Below, piece by piece: positions 26,921 to 36,018 of a stretch of DNA of 56,499 nt. The translations under genes and the position numbers were made by a program. Positions within the stretch are counted from its first letter, which is position 1; every line of letters begins with the position of its first letter. A model generated the notes under the pieces. It was not told the DNA's origin. It did not search any database and worked only from the letters and a program-made list of their open reading frames with translations. The stretch is taken from the NCBI RefSeq assembly GCF_002285265.1, contig NZ_NSJB01000015.1, positions 1-56,499 on the forward strand. The letters run 5' to 3'. This DNA is from Vandammella animalimorsus (GTDB lineage: Bacteria; Pseudomonadota; Gammaproteobacteria; Burkholderiales; Burkholderiaceae_C).

Positions 26921-28363
26921 TCAGGCCTCGGGCACGATGGCATCGGCCCATTCATACAGCGCGGCCAAGATGTCCTGCTGCGCCTCGGTCGCGGTGTCTG
27001 ACAGGGCATCGACTTGCTCCATCAGCTGCTCGGCCGTGCGCGCGCCGCCCGCGCCGTCGATCAAGACCGCCTTGCGGTGCTGCTCCCAGCGCTGGCGCTG
27101 GGCCTCGTCCAGGCTTTCGGGGTGGTTGCGGGCGCGGTAGAAAAACACCAGCTCGTCCAGCCGGGCATCGTCAAAGCCCAGGTTGCCGGCGGGCCATTGC
27201 GCCACCGGCTGCAGCAGCAGGCGCTGCAGGCGCTGGCGATCGGCATCGCCCACGAAGCCGCCGTACAAATCCTGCTCGGCCGGCAGAGGCTGCGCCGGCG
27301 CTGCGGGGCGTTGGAAGACCTCGGCCCACACCGCGCTCATGTCCGGCAAGGCGCGCGCCGCTTGCGCGTGGCGCTCGATCTGCGCCCAGTCCAGCCCCCA
27401 GCGCTGTTGCAGCGCCGGCGTCAGCACCTTGCAATTGCCCACCACCATGGGCGATTTGTTCAAGTGCACCGTCTTGATGGGCAGGCGCTGCACGCCCTCG
27501 GGCAGATTGGCCTGGCGCGTGAACAGCCGCTGGTGGATGCTGCGGGCATCGAGCTCGACCAGCTCGCTGGGGTCGTGCGCCAGATTCCAGGCAATCAATT
27601 CATTGCGGTTGTGCGGGTGGCTGGCCAGCGGCCACATCACGGCCAGGCAGCCCTGCTCCACAGGGAACATGCCCGAGACATGCACGAAGGGCCGCGCCTG
27701 CGCCGGCGCTGCGGGCAGGCCCAGCTCCTGGGCCACGGCCCGCTTGTCGCGCAGGCGCAGCGCAAATTCGAACAGACGCTCGTTGCACTGGCGCAGGCGC
27801 CGCGCCAGTGCAATCGTGGCGCGCACGTCGGAAACGGCGTCGTGCGCTGCCTCATGCGCCAAACCGTTGGCAGCGCTCAAGACCTCCAGCCGAAAGCTGA
27901 CCCGGCCATCCTCGCCCAGCGGCCATTGCAGACCATCGGGGCGCAGCGCATAGGCCATGCGCGCCACGTCCAGCAAATCCCAGCGGCCATTGCCATCGCG
28001 CCACTCGCGCGCATAGGGGTCGCGCAGATTGCGCCAGAGCAAAAAGCGCGTGAACTCATCATCAAAGCGAATGGTGTTGTAGCCCACGCCAATGGTGCCC
28101 GGCTGCGAGAAGGCATCGTGCACGTGCTGGGCAAACACCGCCTCGCTCACCCCCTGCTGCCAGGCGCGCTGCGGCGTAATGCCCGTGATCAGGCAGGCCT
28201 GGGCATCGGGCAGGTAATCCTGCGGCGGCTGGCAAAACCACTCCAGCGGCGCCTGCAGCTCATTGAGCTGCAAATCGGTGCGAATGGCCGCAAACTGCGC
28301 CGGCCGATCGCGGCGCGGATCGGCGCCGAAGGTCTCGTAGTCGTGCCACAGAAATGTCTGCAT
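26921..28363 (-). CDS. sbcB: Exodeoxyribonuclease I
   Basis: 480-residue 3'-5' single-strand DNA exonuclease of the DnaQ superfamily, used in mismatch repair and recombination. Exo motif I is FLWHDYETFG at the N-terminus; motif II is GYNTIRFDDEFTRFLLWRN near residue 94; the HEAAHDAVSDVRATIALA segment is the motif III His-Asp region. The C-terminal half holds the SH3-like and helical ExoI domains, with TVHLNKSPMV and YGGFVGDADRQRL. Length matches E. coli SbcB (475). It converges with mltD and is divergent from zapB. Confidence 0.95.
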   Translation of the reverse strand: MQTFLWHDYETFGADPRRDRPAQFAAIRTDLQLNELQAPLEWFCQPPQDYLPDAQACLITGITPQRAWQQGVSEAVFAQHVHDAFSQPGTIGVGYNTIRFDDEFTRFLLWRNLRDPYAREWRDGNGRWDLLDVARMAYALRPDGLQWPLGEDGRVSFRLEVLSAANGLAHEAAHDAVSDVRATIALARRLRQCNERLFEFALRLRDKRAVAQELGLPAAPAQARPFVHVSGMFPVEQGCLAVMWPLASHPHNRNELIAWNLAHDPSELVELDARSIHQRLFTRQANLPEGVQRLPIKTVHLNKSPMVVGNCKVLTPALQQRWGLDWAQIERHAQAARALPDMSAVWAEVFQRPAAPAQPLPAEQDLYGGFVGDADRQRLQRLLLQPVAQWPAGNLGFDDARLDELVFFYRARNHPESLDEAQRQRWEQHRKAVLIDGAGGARTAEQLMEQVDALSDTATEAQQDILAALYEWADAIVPEA

Positions 28364-28467
28364 GCATCCCCATTTCTTCGCTGAAAAACACTTGGTCCGA
28401 GAGCCGAGGGCTCACCGGCGCGGGCGATTGTAAGAGTGGGCCTGGGCAAGGCTGGCGCGATCCTGAC

Positions 28468-28494
28468 GGCCCGCGCGGGCCCTGGCACTACAAT
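28468..28494 (+). promoter_or_regulatory. Putative promoter of zapB-zapA, with a palindrome in the spacer
   Basis: A -10-like TACAAT at 28489-28494 lies 10 nt before the zapB ATG. Just upstream is a perfect 14-bp palindrome GGCCCGCGCGGGCC (28468-28481). A weak -35-like TGACGG overlaps its left edge with a 19-nt spacer. The palindrome could be an operator or simply GC-rich sequence. Confidence 0.45.
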
Positions 28495-28503
28495 CGCGCC
28501 CTT

Positions 28504-28731
28504 ATGGACACGCCCAACGCATTGACCACCCGACTGGCCGAGCAAATCGACCAGCTGCTGGCGCACCTGGACGCCAAGGAAAGCGACAACCTGCGCCTGC
28601 GCCAAGAGCTGTACAGCCTGGTGCAGGAGCGCGATGCGCTGCAGGCGCGATTGCAGACGGCCCGCATCCGGCTCGATGCCCTGCTCGAACGCCTGCCCGC
28701 CATCCAAACCGCACTGGAGAGCGGACAATGA
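28504..28731 (+). CDS. zapB: ZapB-like coiled-coil protein
   Basis: 75-residue, almost fully helical coiled coil with heptad Leu spacing (LAEQIDQLLAHLDAKESDNLRLRQEL). This is the TIGR02449/ZapB-like small protein found directly before zapA in beta-proteobacteria. By position it should link ZapA to the division site, but sequence similarity among such short coiled coils is weak, so the name rests mainly on context. Its stop overlaps the zapA start (ATGA), so the two proteins are probably made in coupled fashion. Confidence 0.75.
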   Translation: MDTPNALTTRLAEQIDQLLAHLDAKESDNLRLRQELYSLVQERDALQARLQTARIRLDALLERLPAIQTALESGQ

Positions 28732-29144
28732 ACCAGGTCGAAGTCAAGATCCTGCAGCAAAGCTACACCCTGGCCTGCAAAGAAGGCCAGGAAGACCGCC
28801 TGAACGAGGCCGTGCGCGCCGTGGACCTGGCCATGACGCGCATTCACGACACCGGCAAAGTGCGCGCGCGCGACCGCATCGCCGTGCTGGCAGCCCTGAA
28901 CCTGGCCTACGAGCTGGCCGATCTGCGCGAGCAACTGCAGCGGCTGCAGGCCCAGTCGCCGCATGCCGCGCCTGCGCCCCAGCCCGGCGGCACGGGCGAT
29001 GAGGGCCTGGCCCTGGCGCAATCGCAGGCCCTGCAGGCCTTGGTGGGCAAGCTCGATGGCGTTCTGGCGCAGCTGGCTCCGGCGTCTGGCGGCGTTGCAG
29101 ATCGCAGCGGCACGGCGCCCGATGCCTCCGCCCTGGCCCAATGA
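28728..29144 (+). CDS. zapA: Cell division protein ZapA
   Basis: 138-residue ZapA, which bundles FtsZ filaments at mid-cell. The N-terminal globular domain has VEVKILQQSYTLACKEGQEDRL and the RIHDTGKVRARDRIAVLAALNLAYEL helix; the rest should form the tetrameric coiled coil. The C-terminal 60 residues extend beyond E. coli ZapA (109) and are Ala/Gln/Pro-rich. It overlaps zapB by 4 nt and is followed directly by the 6S RNA gene, an arrangement conserved across many proteobacteria and good support for both calls. Confidence 0.92.
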   Translation: MNQVEVKILQQSYTLACKEGQEDRLNEAVRAVDLAMTRIHDTGKVRARDRIAVLAALNLAYELADLREQLQRLQAQSPHAAPAPQPGGTGDEGLALAQSQALQALVGKLDGVLAQLAPASGGVADRSGTAPDASALAQ

Positions 29145-29169
29145 GCTGGGCTGAGCGCGCCAATTGCCG

Positions 29170-29175
29170 TAAAAT
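29170..29175 (+). promoter_or_regulatory. -10 element for 6S RNA
   Basis: TAAAAT lies about 7 nt before the predicted 5' end of the 6S RNA at 29182. The region 17 nt upstream overlaps the end of zapA and has only a weak -35 match. Confidence 0.5.
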
Positions 29176-29181
29176 GCCCCC

Positions 29182-29353
29182 GTCTGCTTCACTGCTGGGC
29201 TTTATATTTCCTTGAACCAATGCTCATTGAGCTCGGGTTTGGAACATCATCTGGCGGGCGTGATCATCTCGCGTCAGATGAACCCAACGCCAGGTTGACC
29301 GGACCCACCTGATCCTCCGGTTCAGGCTGCCGGTCCAGCGGCTCGAAGCAGAC
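29182..29353 (+). ncRNA. ssrS: 6S RNA
   Basis: Directly downstream of zapA, the conserved position of ssrS. The ends form a long-range closing stem: GTCTGCTTC at 29182-29190 pairs perfectly with GAAGCAGAC at 29345-29353, enclosing about 155 nt, which is the size of 6S RNA. The interior can fold as an imperfect rod with an open central region, as required for mimicking an open promoter and binding sigma70-RNA polymerase. A -10 box precedes it and a strong terminator follows. The exact ends, especially the 3' end before processing, are predicted from the stem. Confidence 0.8.
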
Positions 29354-29366
29354 ACTGTTTTCCCCC

Positions 29367-29399
29367 AGCGCTGCCGTGGCACACACGGCAGCGCTTTTT
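29367..29399 (+). terminator. Rho-independent terminator of 6S RNA
   Basis: A 12-bp stem AGCGCTGCCGTG / CACGGCAGCGCT (29367-29378 and 29384-29395) is followed by a T run, 13 nt after the 6S closing stem. Confidence 0.88.
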
Positions 29400-29481
29400 C
29401 GTGCCCGCGCGCCGCATAGCGCACCAGCCCGGCCCAGCCTGCCGCAGCGTGCGGCCCAAAGCCTTTGCTTTGAATAGGCGC

Positions 29482-30246
29482 TCAAGGCCCTTCCTGGCTG
29501 GCAGCGGCCTGTTGCTGACGGAATGCCTTGGCCGCGCTGAAGTGGCCGCAGCCGATGAAAGGGCGCGGCGGCCTGGTAGCCGACAGCGGCGAGGGGTGAT
29601 TGGCCAACAGCACAAGATGGCCCCGATCGGGCGGGATCAGCGCCTGCTTGGACTGCGCGTGCGCCCCCCACAGCATGAACACCACCGGCCGCGGCCCCTG
29701 CGCCACCTGCGCGATCAGCGCGTCGGTCAGCACCTCCCAACCCTTGCCAGCATGGCTGGCGGCCTGGCCTTCCTCGACCGTCAGGCAGGTGTTGAGCAAC
29801 AGCACGCCATTTCTGGCCCACTGCACCAGGCTGCCGCCCGGCTGCGGGAAGGCCGGCGGCGCCACGCCCAGGTCGCGCTGCATTTCCTGGAAGATGTTGC
29901 GCAGCGACGGCGGCAGAGGCACGCCCGGCGCGACGGAAAAGGCCAGGCCCTCGGCCTGGCCGCGGCCGTGGTAAGGGTCCTGCCCCAGGATCACCACGCG
30001 CACATCCTGCGGCGCCGTCAGCTCCAGGGCGCGCAGCGGCTGCGGCGGGAAGATGCTGGCGCCCGCATCCAGGCGCTGCTGCAAAAAGGCCAGCAGCGCC
30101 TGGCCTTTCGCGCTGCCAAAGAATGCGCTGGTGGCCGGCATCCATTCTGGGGCCACAGGCCAATCGACGGGGTCGGCGCTGAGCAGTTGATCGGCCGGCA
30201 GGGCTGCACTATGGACTGGGCTTGAATTCACGTTGGCACTCTCCAT
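29482..30246 (-). CDS. ung: Uracil-DNA glycosylase, family 1
   Basis: About 254-residue family 1 UNG that excises uracil from DNA. It carries the water-activating loop [11 protein letters not shown] with the catalytic Asp, the NTCLTVEEG segment, and the Leu-intercalation/His loop NHPSPLSA, followed by [11 protein letters not shown]. All signatures are intact. I chose the ATG at 30246 (MESANVNSS); the frame is open to 30291. It converges with the 6S RNA terminator region and is divergent from purH. Confidence 0.96.
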   Translation of the reverse strand: MESANVNSSPVHSAALPADQLLSADPVDWPVAPEWMPATSAFFGSAKGQALLAFLQQRLDAGASIFPPQPLRALELTAPQDVRVVILGQDPYHGRGQAEGLAFSVAPGVPLPPSLRNIFQEMQRDLGVAPPAFPQPGGSLVQWARNGVLLLNTCLTVEEGQAASHAGKGWEVLTDALIAQVAQGPRPVVFMLWGAHAQSKQALIPPDRGHLVLLANHPSPLSATRPPRPFIGCGHFSAAKAFRQQQAAASQEGP

Positions 30247-30372
30247 CGCGGGACAGGGGTTGACCAGCGCCACTCCGACTGCAAGGCACAAGGCGGGCGC
30301 TCGCTGGCCATTGAGCTTCCATTGTGCGGCCTGTTGGCGTCACCTCCCGGCAGGGCGCGCCGCCACAGCTCC

Positions 30373-30378
30373 TACAAT
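30373..30378 (+). promoter_or_regulatory. -10-like element upstream of purH
   Basis: TACAAT followed by GCGC, 40 nt before the purH ATG. The -35 region is GC-rich and weak. No PurR-type site is evident to me. Confidence 0.4.
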
Positions 30379-30418
30379 GCGCAGCTTTTTCCGCTCCCCC
30401 CTATTGCTTTCGAAGCCC

Positions 30419-32005
30419 ATGACTCTGACCGCCCTGCTCTCCGTCTCCGACAAAACCGGCATTGTGGAATTCGCCCAGGCGCTGCATGCGCAGGGCGTGC
30501 GCCTGCTCTCCACCGGCGGCACGGCCAGGCTGCTGGCGGGCAGCGGCCTGCCCGTGACCGAGGTGGCCGATCACATCGGCTTTCCCGAAATGCTCGATGG
30601 CCGCGTCAAGACCCTGCACCCGCGCATCCACGGCGGCCTGCTGGCGCGGCGCGACCTGCCTGCGCACATGGCCGCGCTGACCGAACACGCCATCCCCACC
30701 ATCGACATCCTGTGCGTGAACCTCTACCCCTTCGAGGCCACCGTGGCCCAGCCCGGCTGCACGCTGGCCGATGCGATCGAGAACATCGACATCGGCGGCC
30801 CGGCTATGGTGCGATCGGGCGCCAAGAACTGGAAAGACGTGGCCGTGCTGAGCGATGCCAGCCAGTACGCCCAAGTGGTGGACGAACTCAAAGCCCAAGG
30901 CCGCGTGAGCCTGGCAACGAAATTCGCGTTGTCGGTCGCCGCCTTCAACCGCATCGCGCAGTACGACGCGGCCATCAGCGACTATCTTTCCTCCATCACT
31001 TTTGACGAAAACCAGATCAACGGCGCGCCCGCGCGCACCCTGTTTCCGGCGCAAAGCAACCCCGCCTTCATCAAGGTGCAAGACCTGCGCTACGGCGAAA
31101 ACGCCCACCAGCAAGCGGCGCTGTACCGCGACCCGCAGCCCGTGCCCGGCAGCATCGTCACCGGCCAGCAATTGCAGGGCAAGGAACTGAGCTACAACAA
31201 CATCGCCGATGCCGACGCCGCCTGGGAATGCGTCAAGCAATTCGACGCGCCGGCCTGCGTCATCGTCAAGCACGCCAACCCCTGCGGCGTGGCCGTGGGC
31301 CAAGATGCGGCCGAGGCTTATGCCAAAGCCTTTCAGACCGACCCGACCAGCGCCTTTGGCGGCATCATCGCGCTCAACCGCCCGCTGGACGGCGCAGCGG
31401 CCGAGCAGATCGTCAAGCAATTCGTCGAGGTGCTGATGGCGCCCGCCTTCACGCCCGAGGCGCTGGAAATCTTCAAGCCCAAGACCAATGTGCGCCTGCT
31501 CCAGATCGCCCTGCCCGAGGGCGCGCCCGCCTGCGCCAACCGCCTGGAATACAAGCGCGTGGGCTCCGGCCTGCTGATCCAGAGCGCGGACGACCATGCG
31601 CTGGCGCTGGCCGACCTGAAGGTCGTCACCCACAAGCAGCCCACGCCCGAGCAGTTGCAAGACCTGCTGTTTGCGTGGAAGGTGGCCAAATTCGTCAAGA
31701 GCAATGCCATCGTCTTCTGCAAAGACGGGCAAACGCGCGGCGTGGGCGCGGGCCAGATGAGCCGCCTGGATTCGGCGCGCATCGCCAGTATCAAGGCGCA
31801 GCACGCCGGCCTGTCACTAGACGGCACGGCGGTGGCCAGCGACGCCTTCTTCCCCTTCCGCGACGGGCTGGACGTGGTCATCGACCACGGCGCAAGCTGC
31901 GTGATCCAGCCCGGTGGCAGCATGCGCGATCAGGAAGTGATCGACGCGGCCAACGAGCGCGGCGTGGTCATGGTCTTCAGCGGCGTGCGCCACTTCCGCC
32001 ACTGA
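30419..32005 (+). CDS. purH: Bifunctional AICAR formyltransferase / IMP cyclohydrolase
   Basis: 528-residue PurH catalysing the last two steps of de novo IMP synthesis. The N-terminal IMP cyclohydrolase domain (MGS-like fold) has [25 protein letters not shown] and [16 protein letters not shown]. The C-terminal formyltransferase domain has [14 protein letters not shown] with the catalytic Lys-His, [25 protein letters not shown] and [12 protein letters not shown]. Length matches the E. coli enzyme (529). Start 30419 gives the canonical N-terminus. It is monocistronic, with a strong terminator. Confidence 0.97.
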   Translation: MTLTALLSVSDKTGIVEFAQALHAQGVRLLSTGGTARLLAGSGLPVTEVADHIGFPEMLDGRVKTLHPRIHGGLLARRDLPAHMAALTEHAIPTIDILCVNLYPFEATVAQPGCTLADAIENIDIGGPAMVRSGAKNWKDVAVLSDASQYAQVVDELKAQGRVSLATKFALSVAAFNRIAQYDAAISDYLSSITFDENQINGAPARTLFPAQSNPAFIKVQDLRYGENAHQQAALYRDPQPVPGSIVTGQQLQGKELSYNNIADADAAWECVKQFDAPACVIVKHANPCGVAVGQDAAEAYAKAFQTDPTSAFGGIIALNRPLDGAAAEQIVKQFVEVLMAPAFTPEALEIFKPKTNVRLLQIALPEGAPACANRLEYKRVGSGLLIQSADDHALALADLKVVTHKQPTPEQLQDLLFAWKVAKFVKSNAIVFCKDGQTRGVGAGQMSRLDSARIASIKAQHAGLSLDGTAVASDAFFPFRDGLDVVIDHGASCVIQPGGSMRDQEVIDAANERGVVMVFSGVRHFRH

Positions 32006-32047
32006 GCGCCTGCTGCAAGCAGGCCAGGGGGCCTGGGCGCCCTTCAC

Positions 32048-32094
32048 AAAGCAAAACGCCAGCCGCACTCCATGCGCGGCTGGCGTTTTGCTTT
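32048..32094 (+). terminator. Rho-independent terminator of purH
   Basis: A 19-bp perfect stem from AAAGCAAAACGCCAGCCGC to its complement, with a 9-nt loop (32067-32075). The 3' arm ends in CGTTTTGCTTT. It begins about 40 nt after the purH stop. The symmetric A/T tracts could let it work in both directions. Confidence 0.88.
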
Positions 32095-32277
32095 GGGTCA
32101 TTCCTGCTGCGGCCGGCCCTGCTGAAGCGCCTGGCACCGCAATCGGTGGCGCAAAGCCGTTGATTGCCCATGCGAGAATCTCGCCCCACAAGCAGGGCCG
32201 CCCCCGTGCGCCGTGGCGCAGCAGAAAAATGGGTAAGCAGGCCCCTATTCCGCATTGCAACGACAAGGAGTGTTTCC

Positions 32278-33069
32278 ATGGGTTTTCTCAGCGGCAAGAA
32301 ATTGCTGATCACCGGCGTGCTGTCCAACCGTTCCATTGCCTACGGCATTGCCAAGGCCTGCCACGCCCAGGGCGCCGAGCTGGCTTTCAGCTACGTGGGC
32401 GAGCGCTTCAAGGACCGCATCAGCGAATTTGCCGCCGAGTTCGACTCCAAGCTCGTGTTCGATTGCGACGTCAGCGATGACGCGCAGATCGAGCAGCTTT
32501 TTGCCGACCTGGCCGCGCACTGGGGCCAATTCGACGGCTTCGTGCACAGCATCGGCTTTGCACCGCGCGAGGCCATTGCGGGCAATTTTCTGGACGGCCT
32601 GACGCGCGAGAACTTCCGCGTCGCGCACGACATCAGCGCCTACAGCTTCCCGGCCATGGCCAAGGCTGCGCTGCCGCACCTGAACACGGGCGCTTCGCTG
32701 CTGACGCTCTCGTACCTGGGCGCCGAGCGCGCCGTGCCCAACTACAACACCATGGGCCTGGCCAAGGCCAGCCTGGAGGCGAGCGTGCGCTATCTGGCCG
32801 AAGCCGTGGGCCCGCAGGGCATCCGCGCCAACGGCATCAGCGCCGGCCCGATCAAGACCTTGGCCGCCAGCGGCATCAAGGATTTCGGCAAGCTGCTGGC
32901 CAACTTTGCCGCCACCTCGCCGCTGCGCCGCAACGTCACGATCGAGGACGTGGGCAATGCCGCGGCCTTTTTGCTCTCCGATCTGGCCGCGGGCATCACC
33001 AGCGAAATCCTCTACGTCGATGGCGGCTTCAGCCACACCATCGGCATGCCTTCGCCGACCGAGGGCTGA
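32278..33069 (+). CDS. fabI: Enoyl-[acyl-carrier-protein] reductase [NADH]
   Basis: 263-residue FabI, an SDR-family enzyme that reduces enoyl-ACP in the last step of each fatty-acid elongation cycle. It begins [20 protein letters not shown], has the SIGFAPR segment, and the catalytic Tyr146, Tyr156 and Lys163 (YNTMGLAK) fall at the same positions as in E. coli FabI. This is the triclosan-sensitive class by family; sensitivity itself is not shown. ATG 32278 has AAGGAG 8 nt upstream. It stands alone between purH and the YejA-like gene. Confidence 0.96.
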   Translation: MGFLSGKKLLITGVLSNRSIAYGIAKACHAQGAELAFSYVGERFKDRISEFAAEFDSKLVFDCDVSDDAQIEQLFADLAAHWGQFDGFVHSIGFAPREAIAGNFLDGLTRENFRVAHDISAYSFPAMAKAALPHLNTGASLLTLSYLGAERAVPNYNTMGLAKASLEASVRYLAEAVGPQGIRANGISAGPIKTLAASGIKDFGKLLANFAATSPLRRNVTIEDVGNAAAFLLSDLAAGITSEILYVDGGFSHTIGMPSPTEG

Positions 33070-33245
33070 AGGCGCGGCCGAGGGCGGGCGCGCAGCCTGC
33101 CTGCCAGGCTTTCTTTGCCCCGCGCGCAGAGCGCCACAGTGAAACCGCTGGCCGAGCTGTGAAGCTGTGCACGGGCTTGGCACAGGCGCTGTGAAGGCGG
33201 TTTGCCACGAAGTGCGCATGACTGTTGCTGGGGCAGAATGCCCGC

Positions 33246-35219
33246 ATGGACGATCGACTGCTTTTCTGCCCCGGCGGCGCTGGCGGGCTGTTGCTGGCGG
33301 CGGCGGGGCTGCCGGCCTTTTTCAAACGCAAACGCGCTTTCACCCGTGGCCCAGGGGATGCCCCGGCCGCGCGCTGCCGTGCGTGGCTGGCGCTGGCGCG
33401 TGGGGGCGTTCTCTGCGCCGCCTTGGCTGGTGCTGTGGGCGCGGGCATTGCCCAGGCCGAGCCGTCCCACGCCTACGCGCTGTGGGGCCAGCCCAAATAC
33501 CCGGCGGGCTTTGCCCATTTCGATTACGCCAACCCGGCCGCGCCCAAGGGCGGCGAGCTGCGCCTGGTGAGCAATCTGCGCAGTTCCACCTTCGACAAGT
33601 ACAACCCCTTCACCCTGCGCGGCTCGGCCCCGGCCTATTTGCAGGCCATGCTGTTCGAGAGCCTGCTGACTGGCGCGCTGGATGAGACTTCCACCGGCTA
33701 TGGCCTGCTGGCCGAGAGCGTGGATGTGGCGGCCGATCGCCTCTCGGCCACCTTCCGTATCCGCGCCCAGGCGCGCTTTCACAATGGCAAGCCGGTGCTG
33801 GCCGAGGACGTGCGCCACAGTTTCGAGACGCTCATCAGCGCCCAGGCCGCGCCCGGCTACGCCACCTTGCTGGAAAAAGTCGCCCGCGCCGAAGTGCTGG
33901 ATGCGCGCACCGTGCGCTTTCACTTCAAAAGCCCCGATCGCGAGCTGCCGCTGGTGGTGGGCGGCCTGCCCATCTTCAGCCGCGACTGGGGCCTGGGCGC
34001 AAACGGGCAGCGCAAACCTTTCGACCAGATCATCACCGACACGCCCATTGGCAGCGGCCCCTACCGCATCGGCCCGGTCGTCTTCGGGCGCGACATCACC
34101 TACGTGCGCGACCCCGATTACTGGGGGCGCGAGCTGGCCGTCAACGCAGGCGCGCACAACTTCGAGCGCATCACCATCCGCATCTACAAGGATGCGACCG
34201 CGCGGCTGGAAGCGCTCAAGGCCGGCGAGTTCGATCTGATGCAGTTTCACAGCGCGGGCGACTGGGCGCGGCGCGTCAAGGGGCGGCGTTTTGACAGCGG
34301 CGAGCTGGTCAAGGCCGAGTTCGAGCACCGCAACCCCACGGGCTTTCAGAGCTACTTTCTCAACCTGCGCCGCCCCCATTTGCAAGATGTGCGCGTGCGC
34401 CGCGCCCTGGCCCTGGCGATGGATTACGAGTGGATGAACCGCCGCCTGTTCTACGGCAGCTACCGCCGCGTCCGGGGCCTGTTTGGCAACACCCAATGCG
34501 CCGCCGAGGGCCTGCCCAGCGCCGCCGAGCTGGCCTTGCTCGAACCCTGGCGCGGCCAGATCCCGCCCCAAGCCTTCGGCCCCATGCCCGAGCCGCCGCG
34601 CACCGACCACGGCGAGCACGGCCTGCGCGAGAACCTGCGCCAGGCGCGCGAGTTGCTGGCCCAGGCGGGTTGGACGCTGCAGGGCGGCACGCTGCGCAAC
34701 GCCCAGGGCCAGCCGCTGGTGCTGGAGGTGATGGACAGCAACGAGGCGGGCATCCGCACCGTCGCGCCCTGGCAGCGCAACCTGCAAAAAATCGGCATCG
34801 AGCTGCGCTTTCGCGTCGTCGATTTCGCGCTGATGCTCCAGCGCATGGATGCGTTCGACTACGACATCACCTCGCTGAACATCCAGGGCACGCACAACCC
34901 CGGCCAGGAATACGCCCAGCTCTTTGGCAGCGCCGCCGCAGAGCAAAACGGCTCGGCCAATTACAGCGGCCTGAAAAGCCCGGCGGTGGACGCCCTCATC
35001 GCCCGCATGGTGCAGGCAGGCACCCAGGCCGACTACCAGGCCGCCTGCCGCGCGCTGGAGCGCGTCGTCACCGCCGAAAACGTCATGGTGCCCGCCTGGT
35101 ACGCCAGCAACTTCCGCGTCGTCTACAACGCCCAGCGCCTGGCCTTTCAAGCGCCCATGCCGCCGTATGTGCAGGTGATGGAAAACTGGGCCATGGCCTA
35201 TTGGTGGCGCAGGCGCTGA
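33246..35219 (+). CDS. YejA-like extracellular solute-binding protein, family 5
   Basis: 657 residues, the long form of SBP_bac_5 related to YejA, the binding component of an oligopeptide/microcin C importer. Landmarks: HAYALWGQPKYPAGFAHFDY, LRLVSNLRSSTFDKYNP, FRIRAQARFHNGKPV, IGSGPYRI and LNLRRPHLQDVRVRRALALAMD. The signal sequence (LALARGGVLCAALAGAVGAGIAQA) is preceded by about 45 extra residues, and no better in-frame start is visible, so the N-terminus is odd. A -10-like CAGAAT ends 7 nt before the ATG. No yejB, yejE or yejF genes follow, so this is a second orphan binding protein in the window. Confidence 0.88.
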   Translation: MDDRLLFCPGGAGGLLLAAAGLPAFFKRKRAFTRGPGDAPAARCRAWLALARGGVLCAALAGAVGAGIAQAEPSHAYALWGQPKYPAGFAHFDYANPAAPKGGELRLVSNLRSSTFDKYNPFTLRGSAPAYLQAMLFESLLTGALDETSTGYGLLAESVDVAADRLSATFRIRAQARFHNGKPVLAEDVRHSFETLISAQAAPGYATLLEKVARAEVLDARTVRFHFKSPDRELPLVVGGLPIFSRDWGLGANGQRKPFDQIITDTPIGSGPYRIGPVVFGRDITYVRDPDYWGRELAVNAGAHNFERITIRIYKDATARLEALKAGEFDLMQFHSAGDWARRVKGRRFDSGELVKAEFEHRNPTGFQSYFLNLRRPHLQDVRVRRALALAMDYEWMNRRLFYGSYRRVRGLFGNTQCAAEGLPSAAELALLEPWRGQIPPQAFGPMPEPPRTDHGEHGLRENLRQARELLAQAGWTLQGGTLRNAQGQPLVLEVMDSNEAGIRTVAPWQRNLQKIGIELRFRVVDFALMLQRMDAFDYDITSLNIQGTHNPGQEYAQLFGSAAAEQNGSANYSGLKSPAVDALIARMVQAGTQADYQAACRALERVVTAENVMVPAWYASNFRVVYNAQRLAFQAPMPPYVQVMENWAMAYWWRRR

Positions 35220-35331
35220 ATGGCCGCGCTGGCCCTGCTGCCAGCGCCGCAGGCAGGGCAGGCGGCGCCCATCCCGGGCCGCTGCGCACCACGGGCCGCG
35301 GGCTTCGTGCAGACCATCCCTGGCAAAAAGT

Positions 35332-35337
35332 TAGAAT
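35332..35337 (+). promoter_or_regulatory. -10-like element of ndk
   Basis: TAGAAT, preceded by AAAAAGT, lies 41 nt before the ndk ATG in the only AT-rich stretch between the two genes. The -35 region is not clear. Confidence 0.45.
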
Positions 35338-35378
35338 CACGGGTTTTTTCCGTTTCTTTCAACCCATTGGGATCTTTT

Positions 35379-35804
35379 ATGGCAATCGAACGCACCCTCT
35401 CCATCATCAAACCCGATGCCGTGGCGAAAAACGTCATTGGTCAAATCTACGCCCGCTTCGAGAACGCCGGCCTGAAAATCGCCGCCGCGCGCATGGTGCA
35501 TCTGTCGCGCCAGGAGGCCGAGCAGTTCTACGCCGTGCACAAGGAGCGCCCCTTCTTCAAGGATCTGGTGGACTTCATGGTCTCCGGCCCCGTCATGGTG
35601 CAGGTGCTCGAGGGCGAGAACGCCATCGCCAAGAACCGTGAGCTGATGGGCGCCACCGATCCGAAGAAGGCCGACGCCGGCACCATCCGCGCCGACTTCG
35701 CCGACAGCATCGACGCCAACGCCGTGCACGGCTCGGACGCCGCCGAGACCGCCCAGGTCGAAGTGGCCTTCTTCTTCCCCGGCCTGAACATCTATTCGCG
35801 TTGA
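35379..35804 (+). CDS. ndk: Nucleoside diphosphate kinase
   Basis: 141-residue Ndk that transfers gamma-phosphate between nucleoside tri- and diphosphates through a phosphohistidine. It starts [18 protein letters not shown], and the active-site His is in [10 protein letters not shown]. All family residues are present and the length is standard. It opens the ndk-rlmN-pilW-rodZ-ispG-hisS block typical of beta-proteobacteria, but a good terminator follows it, so much of its transcript probably ends before rlmN. Confidence 0.97.
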   Translation: MAIERTLSIIKPDAVAKNVIGQIYARFENAGLKIAAARMVHLSRQEAEQFYAVHKERPFFKDLVDFMVSGPVMVQVLEGENAIAKNRELMGATDPKKADAGTIRADFADSIDANAVHGSDAAETAQVEVAFFFPGLNIYSR

Positions 35805-35811
35805 TGGCCCA

Positions 35812-35853
35812 TCCGGTGCGTCTGGCTGCTTTGGCAGAACGCACCGGAACCTT
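35812..35853 (+). terminator. Rho-independent terminator after ndk
   Basis: Stem TCCGGTGCGT (35812-35821) / ACGCACCGGA (35839-35848) with a 17-nt loop, followed by a short T run. It starts 8 nt after the ndk stop codon. Confidence 0.75.
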
Positions 35854-36018
35854 TTTGGGGCTGCGCCGCTCTTTCACGGCGCCCCGGCCGGCGGCTGTGC
35901 CGATGTGAGACACTTGCGCCGGGCGGGCACAGATTGGCCCAGCCATCTGTTTTCTTCTTTTTCTTCCCCCCGATGCCAGCGCCCGCAGGGCCGGTGTCTG
36001 GATCACACACATTTGCCA

